DNA of 12,136 nt from Tieghemiomyces parasiticus (taxonomy: Eukaryota > Kickxellomycota > Dimargaritomycetes > Dimargaritales > Dimargaritaceae): positions 1 through 12,136 of the forward strand of contig JANBPT010001225.1 of the NCBI GenBank assembly GCA_027575765.1. The letters are read 5' to 3'. The notes below the pieces were generated by a model. The model saw only the letters and a program-made list of their open reading frames with translations, had not been told where the DNA came from and did not search any database. Both the position numbers and the translations under genes were made by a program. Each line of letters starts with the position of its first letter. Position 1 is the stretch's first letter. Below, in pieces: positions 1-8,073 of the stretch.

Positions 1-2461
1 TTCGTTCTGGGTAAGTCTCCACAGCCATAGTGTCCTACTTTCCGCCTACCCAGCGTCGACGCGTCCTGGCGGGCCCATTCCGAGCCCCTACTAATACCGG
101 GCCTAACCTTTTTCTCCGCACCCCCTTATCCCCCCCAGGGCAAGGACGACCGGGGCGTCACCGTCCTCATGAACCGCCTGCGTAACTCCAAACAGACGTG
201 CCAGGAACTCCAGGCCATGTTCGCCGCGCGCGCCGCCATCGAGGAAGAATTTGGCAAGAAGCTGCTCAAACTGGCCCGCACCCCGCTGGGCAAGAACGAA
301 ATTGGGTAAGTTAACGCGCGCCACCCTCCATGTCCTGGCCGACAGACCGGCCGATCCCACGGGGGGTTTGGCTGGCCTTCCTGCTGACCCTTGCCACGTC
401 TGCAATCCCTCCGATTGACTAGACCCCAAGGACTGTGGACCGAACTCACCGGGGATCCTCGCCAATACTACGCCTACACTGCGGGGGCGATTGACAGCCT
501 TTCCGTCGTCGTTAGTCACTGCTAATCCTTGTTACCACCGGGCCCATCTCCCTAACCACAGTACGCTGCAGGACGCCCTCTTCTCCGTCAAGAACGAGCT
601 GGCCGTCAGTGCTAAGGCCCATATCGACCTGGCCCACCAAATCAAAGTGGAGCTTGAAAACACCACCAATGATTTTATCAACAAGCAGCGCGAGAAGCGT
701 AAGCTGGTAAGTGCCCTCTTCAATCCATGTCTGGCCTCCGGCGCACGTCCTCGCCGCCACGCCCGGTAACTTACTCCTCTATGGTGACTGCCTACTCTCC
801 CTCCCCACCGCCACCTCCCCCCCTAGCAAACCGCCGTCATTGAAAAGAGCTCGCGGAATCGATCCATGGTCCGCTCCCAGCTCGTCAAGGCCAAGGACCG
901 CTATGACGCCGAAACTTCCAAAGCCAATGGATTGGAACAGTCTATTATGAGCAACCAGCAGCCCTCACGGGATGCGGACCGGCTACGTCAACGCCTGGAA
1001 AAGACCCACCACTCGACTCGCCAGGCCGACGATGACTACCGCAAGGTCAAATCCCGGCTCAGCGACGCCCAGCGGCGGTGGGAGGCCGACTGGCGGGACG
1101 CCTGCCACGCGTTCCAGGGGCTCGAAGAGGAGCGCCTCGATTTCTTGCGGACTCACCTCTGGAGCTATACCAACGTGCTGGCCAACGTGCTCGTCACCGA
1201 GGATGAATCCTACGAGCGAATCCGTAAAACCCTCGAAACCTTCAGCGTGCGCCACGATATTCGACTCTTCATCGATACCCAGGGCACGGGTCGCGACCAG
1301 GGGAGCATCGATTCCGCCGCCCGCTCGCGTAGTCAGAGCGTCTCGGTGCACTCTGGCCCGTTCAATCCACCACACAGCGCCCTGCCACCGGCCCTGACCG
1401 ACCCTCAGACCGGTCGCCGCGCATCCGCCCCTGGTCAGCCCGAGCCGCCTACCGGGCAACCCATCCCACGCCCCCCTTCGACGGCCGCCGCCCACGGCTC
1501 GCGGGCCCGCCCGGTCTCGGTTTTCCACAATGCGGCCCCCATTAAGGTTCCGGAGGGCCCCCCACGGCCGGCCAGCCGTGCCCACGGCAACGGCGACTCG
1601 GGCACCTATCTCAGTGACAGCTTCCACCCCAACTCGGCACCATCTACCGCGGCCAGCTTCCTCCCCAGCGCCCCGATCCCACGTGACGACCCGATCGCCT
1701 CGGCCCTGCGAGCCGCCGGGCCCTCGCGCGGCGCCAGCCCGGCCCCCCCGCCGATGCGCAGTGCCTCCCCGTTCGGCGCTCCCAACGATGTCTACCCGCT
1801 CAGCGTAAACACCCAGCCCCGCGGCCAGTTCGCGCCGCCGGGCTCCACCCGTATCCCCACCCCAGTGTCGCTGTATAATAGCGCCCAGTCGACTCCGACC
1901 ACCCCGACGGGGGCCCCTACCGCGCGGTTCCCCGGGGGCTCGCCCGTCACCCATCCGGCTCGACCTCCATCCGCGGCCCAGACCCAAGCCCCACGCACTT
2001 TGCAGTCCAAGGGCTCTCACCCGAACCTCCGCGGACCGCCCTCCGCGACTTACGCCCGTCGACCTTCGGAAGCCTCCCCCCGCGCGCCGTTCCCAGGAAA
2101 GCCGGCTCAGGAGCACTCGCCCCCTACTCATAGCCACCCTAGTCCCCGTATGCCGCCGGCCGCCACCGCCAACGGGCCCCAGCACAACGCCCCGGCCCCG
2201 GCCCGTCCGCCGCCACCTCCACAGGCCCAGTCCCCTCTCCCGCGGCGCGCCGACCCCAGCCGGCCGGTCCTCTTTTACGTCCGGGCCATGTATGACTACG
2301 CGGCCGAGACCCCCGAAGAGGTGTCGATCAAGCAAGGTTCGATTGTCGCTGTTCTGGCCACCCACATTGATGGGTGGTGGGAGGGCGAGGTGACGGGCGC
2401 CGACCAGCGTGTGTACTGTGGCATGTTCCCGTCAAACTTTACCGAGCCGCTGAGCTTTTAG
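1..2461 (+). CDS. F-BAR and SH3 domain scaffold protein, Cdc15/Imp2/Hof1 (PSTPIP) family; 5'-partial, join(<1..10,139..305,562..706,827..2461)
   Basis: By family, this protein binds and bends the plasma membrane as an F-BAR dimer and recruits actin-ring and septum proteins through its SH3 domain at the division site or actin patches. Base 1 ends a codon, so 651 residues plus a TAG stop are visible and probably only a few tens of N-terminal residues are missing. The first residues span a phase-0 junction and read SFW|GKDDRG, the typical F-BAR opening. The F-BAR domain covers visible residues 1 to about 255, including KLLKLAR, AHIDLAHQIK, a WEADW block and LEEERLDFLRTHLW. Residues 256-585 are a Pro/Ser/Ala-rich, probably disordered linker with many PxxP and SP/TP motifs and no recognisable domain. 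The C-terminal SH3 (about 588-646) has AMYDY at 594-598, DGWWEGE from 622 and MFPSNF at 640-645. A single SH3 argues against Bzz1, which has two. The gene is convergent with the V-ATPase gene. The family is clear; which paralogue it is, is not. Confidence 0.93.
11..138 (+). other. Spliceosomal intron in the F-BAR/SH3 gene (128 nt, phase 0)
   Basis: The donor is GTAAGT at 11-16 and the acceptor is a run of seven C followed by AG at 137-138. Two branch-point candidates are visible: TACTAATAC at 89-97 and CTAAC at 103-107. Removing the intron joins SFW to GKDDRG, as the F-BAR family requires. Confidence 0.93.
306..561 (+). other. Spliceosomal intron in the F-BAR/SH3 gene (256 nt, phase 2), possibly two introns around a cassette exon
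   Basis: The donor is GTAAGT at 306-311. The acceptor is CACAG ending at 561, with a branch-like GCTAAT at 521-526. Joining 305 to 562 gives a split Gly codon and continues KNEIG|TLQDALFSV, which matches the uninterrupted family alignment. The intron is twice as long as the other two in this gene and holds an internal acceptor-like TGACTAG at 416-422 and a donor-like GTTAGT at 511-516. The 88-nt segment between them (423-510) is discussed as a possible cassette exon. Confidence 0.88.
707..826 (+). other. Spliceosomal intron in the F-BAR/SH3 gene (120 nt, phase 0)
   Basis: The donor is GTAAGT at 707-712. The acceptor is TAG at 824-826, directly after seven C. Removal joins the codons for KREKRKL to QTAVIEKSSRNRSM and keeps the F-BAR helix in frame with the long final exon. 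An ATG at 866 inside that final exon would cut the F-BAR domain in half, so it is not taken as the start. Confidence 0.94.
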
Positions 2462-3187
2462 GCATGTGAAGCGGATACAAACCGCCGCCGCCTTCTCCCA
2501 ATAACTGGAATTTAATTTACGATGACTGATCGCCCTTCGGTTAAGTCGCCCTGATCACTTGGCCACTCTTTTCATCGTTGGTCTATACATATTCACCCAC
2601 AATTTCCTTCATGCCAACTCCCGATTCGTTTCTTCACCATTCGCTGTATTCTATATTAGTCGGGTCCCCCCTCGTTCAGGTCCCCCCAATCTCCTACCCT
2701 TGCTCCCCCTCTTCCTCCGTGCACAATTAAGCAATACACTTTTAGGTGCGAGCCCTAACTCAACTCAGTTTTATTGTAGCCTGGAATGGGTGATGTATAA
2801 CCCACCCAGGATGTCCCAATACTGCACTGCCCTTCGGGTGTGTTTCTACAGGAGGGGGAGGAGAGGATGCATTCCGTACATAGTGAGGCAGAGTATCCAA
2901 ATATCCGTAGAGGTCATTAACTTATTTAGTGAACAAACAGGAGCCATCGGCCAGTGGTGTAATCGCTTAATTTTGGGTACAGACCAAAGACAACTGGGGT
3001 TCTATGAAAGGCATGGGCCCCAAGTCCAGGGCTGGGGTGAGAGGGTGAGCGTGTGATGATTCGTAAATTTGACAAATCAATGTAGAAATGAAAACGAAAA
3101 AAAAAGCCAAAACATAACTTAACCCAACCGGGCGAGACGAGCTAAGTGACACACGCCTCTACCCCCCGGGGGGGAGGGTCAGACTAT
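2462..3187. other. Convergent 3' intergenic region (shared 3' flank of the F-BAR/SH3 and V-ATPase genes)
   Basis: This 726-bp stretch lies between two stop codons that face each other, so it should hold the 3' UTRs and polyadenylation sites of both genes. AT-rich patches that could serve as cleavage or polyadenylation regions lie at 2500-2522 for the + gene and around 3060-3120 for the - gene, where an A-run on the + strand reads as a T-run in the - transcript. I do not see a canonical AATAAA placed clearly for either gene. A 165-codon open frame at 2559-3056 (+) begins with TTG and resembles no protein I know, so it is not annotated as a gene. Confidence 0.6.
3162..3174. repeat. C6-G7 perfect palindrome in the V-ATPase 3' UTR
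   Basis: Six C (3162-3167) are followed immediately by seven G (3168-3174). On the - strand it lies about 14 nt past the V-ATPase stop codon. It is self-complementary, but with no loop it cannot form a normal hairpin without opening central pairs. Its role is unknown and chance is possible in a genome this rich in homopolymer G/C runs. Confidence 0.7.
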
Positions 3188-6100
3188 CTACTGCTCCTCC
3201 TCGTGCAGCACGCGCTCGAACGAGAATGGCTCAAACATCTTGCCAGAGGCCTCGTAAAACTTGTTGTTGAACTCAACCCAGTGCAGACGCAGAGCGTGCA
3301 GGAAAGCCGACAGGCCCTCCATAAGTAGCAGGATAAAGACCGTAAGGGAGAACCAGATAGCGAACCCGACAAAGACGGCCACCACGCGCATCACATCGCC
3401 CTCCATACCGAAGCAGTTCTTCATCACCATAGTCCAGAGCACTTCCGAGAGCTGGGCGTGGGCAAGGCTCAGTGCCCACAGGCGCAGGTACGACGCAGTG
3501 TTGGAGATGCAGCCCAAGCAGAACTCGATGGTGTGGATCACCTGGTGCATCAAGACCTCGCCAAACTCAAACTCGTGATCGTGGTGCATCTCCTCGCTCT
3601 CCGACTCAGTGGTCACAACGGCACCCGCGCCGTGGTCGGCGTTCAGACTATCGGTGGACACGCGGGTGGTGGTGGTGGTCATGTTGGCGTAGCCCAGCTC
3701 CTGGGTCCGCTTGTGCTCGCGGCGCAGGAGCAGCGGCTTGGTCAGCAGCATCCACGGTACACACACCACGGCTACCAGGACCAGGACGGTTTGCACAAAG
3801 GCCTGGCCCGGGTAGAGCTGGTCTTCGGGCTTGACCGACCCGGGGGCCAGGAACATAAAGATGAGCGTGTTGAGCAGGCCCGGGGGCGAGTTGTAGAGGA
3901 GGTGGCCGGAGGCGTCGGTGGCGTTCCAGTCCACCAGCCACTTGTAGATGATGAGCACGGTGAGGTAACCAAACAGACACAGCATGAAGGTGAGCTGCGG
4001 GATAAACTCGCAGTAAATGTTGATGGCCTTCTTGAAGTAGCGGTGGTTGAAGACGGTCAGGATGATACCGAAGGACATTTGGATCACGCCAAACACGATG
4101 GACATTTTCATCTTGTACGAGTTGGAGAAGAGCAGCATATTCTCGGTGCCGTGCCAGTTGGGGTCCAGGCCCAGGGGGTACACGCCGACTTGGGTGGCGG
4201 TGAGCGAAGTGTGGCCGTCGCGGCCGTCGTGGGGCCAGCGCCAGCCCGAGGGGAAGATGTGCATGGTGAGCGAGAAAATGTCATTGTAGATGAGGCCAGT
4301 GTAGATGGAGAAGAGACCCATGAGCAGCACAATGTAACGACCGTCGAAGAAGGACCGGATATTGGCGTTAACACCAGCCTTCTCGATGGCCCGCTCGCGC
4401 CAGCACATCCACCCTGCGGCCAGGGATACCAGAATACCGTGGCCAAAGTCGCCAAACATGACGGCAAACAGGAAGGGGAAGCTGATGATGGTGAACAGGC
4501 CTGGGTTGACTTCGCGGTAGCGGGCCACGCCATAGGCGTCCACGATGGACTGGAAGCCCTGGGTGAACTTGTTGGTGCGGTGGTAGGTTGGGGGTTCCTT
4601 GGCAGTCTTGAGCTGGTGCATGATGGAGGTGATGGCAGAGCCGGAGAGTTCGGTGGCGTCGCGCAGGGCAGCCTGCACATCGACTAGGGACAAGGTGGGG
4701 CACCAGCCCTCGGCGATCAGACACTTGCGATTGGCATCATAGTTGAACAGGTTCATGGTGTGAAACAGGGCCTTCTCCTTCTTAACCACAGTAGTCCAAG
4801 TGGGCAGGTGCTCGGCCACGCCGGCCAGCTCGGAACGGCGGGCAGTGGCGGTGCTCTGGAGGACGGCCTGGAGCTCGTCCAGGCGGGTCATCACGTCGAT
4901 CATGGTCTCGTGGCGGCGCTCGGAGCTTTCGTCGATGCGGTAGAGGGTGGCGCCCAGGGACTCGGCAATCTTGCGAATCTTGGCCAACAGGTGGGCGCCG
5001 TGGGCGAAGATGATGAAGACGTTTTTCTCGACGGGCTCGTCGGTGGCCGGGTCCGTCACAGCCTCGTCCAGCTCGACGTGGTTCATGTAGAGGTTGCCTC
5101 GCAGCGAGCGCCACAGGACGCGCTCGAAAGTGGGGATGCGCCGACGCGCAATCACACCCGTCACGAAACCAATGTTGAGGCCGGCAAGGGCGTCGTGCGA
5201 GGCACCGCCGCGCTCCAGATCGAGGCTCACGTCCCGAGAGCCCGGGCGGTGAGGGTCGAGCAGTGGGGCGTCGGGATTGTCAAAGGACTGGCGGACAGAG
5301 TCCGGATGCTCGGTGGCACGCTGCAGGAAGGCGGAGGTCTCGCGTAGGACATAGCGCATCTCAGTGAGCTCCAGGAGCCGGCGTTGCAGGTTTGTGTACG
5401 ACTCGTTGAGTTGAGCAACGCGGTACTCGTGCTGACTCAGGGACTCATCCATCTCGTCAATTTCTTGGGGCGAGCGGGCGCAGCGAGCCAGGGGACTGTC
5501 GCCCAGGTCCGGCACGGGGACGTCCTGTTTCTCAATGTTAGTAGCCAGGTATCCTAGGGATGGAGCAATGACGGGGGGATGGTGCGGGTGAGGTTGGCGA
5601 GCATGGGATATGGGCATGGCGGGGGGAGTGGGCGAGAATTAGCCAGGAAGCGGTACAAGTGGGGGGGGCGAGGGTGAAAAATGGGGAGCGGCCGGGCCCG
5701 CCGATATGGAAGGCTTGGTGGGGGGGGGAGTGAGGGAAAAGGTTGCACCAGAGCCAGGTCTCGTGATAAACTGTCGTGGAGGCGCCGAGGGGTTACACTA
5801 CACCAGGGGGGGGGACATCGCCAGGCTTGGGGTGCCCCGTGAAGCATAGCGGCAGGCCGGCTTCATCATTTGTCTTGCCGTTTGGCGCGCGTAGAAAGAG
5901 AGAGAGAGAGATAGAGCGGTGGGGGGAGACGTCACGTCGTTTAAGTTACTTACGCAGCTTGCGCTCCATTTCATCGAGGCGCTTGATTTCATTGACAAAG
6001 GTGCGCTGGAACGCCGCGGTCTCCGGGTTGAGCTGCGGCGGGTGAGAGGTTGGAGGCCGGCGGTTTGGGAGTGAGGATACCAGTCAAACATAGGAGGCGG

Positions 6101-6361
6101 TAAAATGTGAAAGCGGTGCTTGTCGGGTGGTTAGCTGAGGGCCGACAGGGAGTTTGAGCGCAATATCAAACAGAGCGAGGTGCCAAGATACGCTCTACTT
6201 ACGTCGCGGAACTCCACGGCGCCAAGCTCGCCAAGTTCGGAAACGGTGGGCTTGGCAATTTCGGTAGGAATATAGAGCTGAATCAAGGTCATCTCCTCTG
6301 ACCGGAAGAGAGACGACTTGGCGCCCGAGGGCGACGTCTTGAACAGCGGCAAGACAGGCAT
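3188..6361 (-). CDS. V-type proton ATPase subunit a (Vph1/Stv1 family); complement(join(3188..5553,5954..6032,6203..6361))
   Basis: This is the large Vo-sector subunit that forms the proton half-channels against the c-ring and links Vo to V1 through its cytosolic N-terminal half; it acidifies vacuole, endosome or Golgi. The spliced protein has 867 residues, close to the usual 820-890. Residues 1 to about 430 are the soluble domain, opening with [17 protein letters not shown] and including [19 protein letters not shown]. Residues about 430-850 carry the hydrophobic membrane helices, starting near [20 protein letters not shown]. The essential Vph1 residues are all present: Arg770 (R735) in [15 protein letters not shown], His778 (H743), Glu825 (E789) in [10 protein letters not shown] and Arg835 (R799) in LRLHWVE. 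An acidic/His-rich cytosolic loop lies at about 729-745. The start ATG has G at -3 and gives the full conserved N-terminus; the stop is TAG. Nothing looks broken. Vacuolar versus Golgi isoform cannot be decided here. Confidence 0.97.
5554..5953 (-). other. Spliceosomal intron 2 of the V-ATPase a gene (400 nt, phase 1)
   Basis: On the - strand the donor is GTAAGT at 5953-5948 and the acceptor is CCCTAG ending at 5554. The split codon C|GA gives Arg80 and reads [13 protein letters not shown], which fits the family. This is the longest intron in the window. In the transcript sense it holds three C-runs (5661-5668, 5720-5728, 5806-5814) and a CT microsatellite at about 5897-5911. An ATG at 5617 inside this intron opens the long final-exon frame but is not the true start. 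Confidence 0.93.
5897..5911. repeat. AG dinucleotide microsatellite inside the V-ATPase intron 2
   Basis: About seven AG units in a row on the + strand, reading as CT in the transcript and lying about 40 nt inside the donor. It adds to the pyrimidine-rich character of this intron. It is likely polymorphic; no function is implied. Confidence 0.8.
6033..6202 (-). other. Spliceosomal intron 1 of the V-ATPase a gene (170 nt, phase 0)
   Basis: On the - strand the donor is GTAAGT at 6202-6197 and the acceptor is CCGCAG ending at 6033. Removing it joins GAVEFRD to [12 protein letters not shown], the conserved N-terminal stretch of subunit a. Exon 2 is therefore only 79 nt (5954-6032). Confidence 0.94.
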
Positions 6362-6830
6362 GGCAGACGAAAACGGTGGGGGGAAGCGGCGAATGTGTAA
6401 CCGGGGTGGGAGTGACAGAGGGAATGGAATGCGTCAGTGATTAAGGAGGGAAATGAAGTGCAAGCGCGCGGCGCGAAGGGAAGAGTGTAAGGGTTAAAGA
6501 GTAAAGGAGAAAGAGAGAGAAAGAGGGATGGTAGGTGAATGTGACGTTGGTGGGAGGAGAGTGAGTTCTATAAGGGCCGAGCAGAGAAGCAGAGCGGACA
6601 AAACACTAATGACGGGTTTAAAGGCGGCAGGGAGCAGCAGCGGGACGCCTGGCATTGCGAGAAGCGCATATATACACAAGTCGGGGTGAAAGGGGGTCAA
6701 AGGGGTTAATGTCTTGGCGTGCCTCCTCGCCACTGCTCTTTGTGAGGGGTAGCGGGCCAAAGACGTCGCTCTTTCTCGCCTGCCCTCCCCTCCCCCACCA
6801 CCACGGCTAGTGGAGGGATGCGCATGCAAC
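6362..6830 (-). promoter_or_regulatory. Probable 5' UTR and promoter region of the V-ATPase a gene
   Basis: This is the 5' flank of the V-ATPase start codon at 6361. Read on the - strand it is pyrimidine-rich, with a CT-rich tract at about 6496-6527. A TATA-like TATATAT lies at 6674-6668, roughly 310 nt upstream of the ATG. A 111-codon frame at 6494-6829 (-) overlaps it, but it is low-complexity and unlike any protein I know. The transcription start cannot be placed from sequence alone, so the limits are approximate. Confidence 0.35.
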
Positions 6831-8073
6831 GTAGTACGGCAGCTTTCGCTCCCCCCATCCTGCGCCCTTCATAGCCCCTATTTACCGCCTTGTTTCAACA
6901 TGACCTGGATGGTTGGGGGGGGGGTTGCGAGGTTTTAGAGGCGGTAGCCTTGTACGACACGCCCGCTCCTCGCTGGCCTTGAAAGAGCGGCGGCTCGCGG
7001 TGCCGCGCTAGGGTCGTACGGTGGGTCCGCCTCGCACCCTCGTCCCGTACAACGAAGCCCCACCCGCCACCGCTCGTTGCGGCCGCGCTGTCCAGCCACT
7101 GTCGGCCGATCAGCTTCTCCCGCCCTGGCTCCGCCGTCCGCTATTTGGTTTACCCGCAGAGGCCGCCTTCAGCACTAGTCGAGGCACCCCGGTATCCTCC
7201 GATGGCGATAGCCAGGGCGCTCGACCTCAGCTTCCAGCGTTCCTGATCAGTGTGTACGCCCACTCACGTCGTACATCACCCCACCTGACCCTTGCTACCC
7301 TATGGTTTCTCCACTTCGTCATGGGATGCGGGGAAAGGGCGAGCGGACCCTGCTGACCCAAAATGGTTTAGGGAGGTGTGTTCGCAGTCGTCAAGCGACC
7401 GGTGCCCACCTGTAACCGTATTGTCTGGTGCTATGACAATACCTTACGGAGGCGGTTTCCGACAGGTCGCCTCAAATATTGAGTATTTACATGCAACCCC
7501 CGTATTGGAGGCGCTCGGCGTAGACAGGACCCTAAAATAGATCCATCACACGTCTGCAGTGCCTTGGCAACCCATTTCCGCCCCGCATCCATTCGCCGCG
7601 TTGGTCACTGTTGTGTCCACGACGGCCTCCCACGCCCCGGATATTAATAGCCAGGAACCCGGCGGCTATTCACGCGCCCGTCACGACCCAAAGCCGCTGG
7701 AAACTTCACATTGCCACCGGATCACCGACTCGGTTAGCCAACAATGTATTTTGATCAATTTCGGGGCCAGGGGACCCCTCGGTCTGTCGAATGGGCGATG
7801 GTAAGTGCGCAGCGTCGTATCGGTCCTGATCCCTTTCCCCAGTTTACGGGATGTCTAGTTCACCCAGACACAATAGGCACCGGAGTAAACCCCGCGGCGT
7901 AGGTAGGTCCGGATGACGTACACCGAGGGAGTAGGCGGAGAGGGGTCAAAGTACCCTAAAGTAATTGATCAGAAACAAGCCACGGGTTATCGATCCGGTC
8001 GCCCGATAAAATTCATTAGAGTACCGTATAAAAACATGGTAAGAAAAATAAAAGAAATATGTATTATGGAGAC
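6831..8073. other. Gene-free intergenic stretch between the V-ATPase and GT15 genes
   Basis: I find no convincing gene here. A ten-G run lies at 6915-6924 and a small foldable GC-rich element at about 6951-7020. From about 7360 onward the G+C content falls to roughly 50% in the lines I counted, against 70-80% in coding lines. Open frames at 7021-7356, 7559-7804 and 7913-8242 (+) are short, and the first two begin with GTG. The part next to 8073 should include the 3' UTR of the GT15 gene, and A/T-rich sequence at 8025-8070 is a plausible polyadenylation region on the - strand. No terminal inverted repeats or transposase-like frames were seen. Confidence 0.6.

Noticed and set aside
983..2365. 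A 460-codon open frame on the - strand opposite the F-BAR/SH3 gene
   Set aside because: It is a shadow of the GC-rich Pro/Ser linker; its Gly/Arg/Val-rich translation is what reverse-read C-rich DNA gives.
2559..3056. A 165-codon frame between the convergent genes
   Set aside because: It starts with TTG, unlikely in a nuclear fungal gene, lies where two 3' UTRs are expected, and has no recognisable motif.
3458..4687. A 409-codon open frame on the + strand, opposite the V-ATPase gene
   Set aside because: It lies wholly antisense to a well-conserved coding exon. The strong G/C bias at third codon positions removes stops from the opposite frame, and the translation has no recognisable family.
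6494..6829. A 111-codon frame on the - strand upstream of the V-ATPase gene, with a hydrophobic middle
   Set aside because: It is low-complexity, overlaps the presumed promoter and TATA-like site, and its internal ATG is only about 15 nt past that TATA motif, too close to be transcribed from it.
7559..7843. An open frame ending at a perfect GTAAGT at 7801 followed by TTTCCCCAG at 7842, like a 42-nt intron
   Set aside because: The frame has no ATG start, no protein resemblance, ~50% G+C unlike real exons here, and the intron would be far shorter than the supported ones. Chance is the simplest reading.
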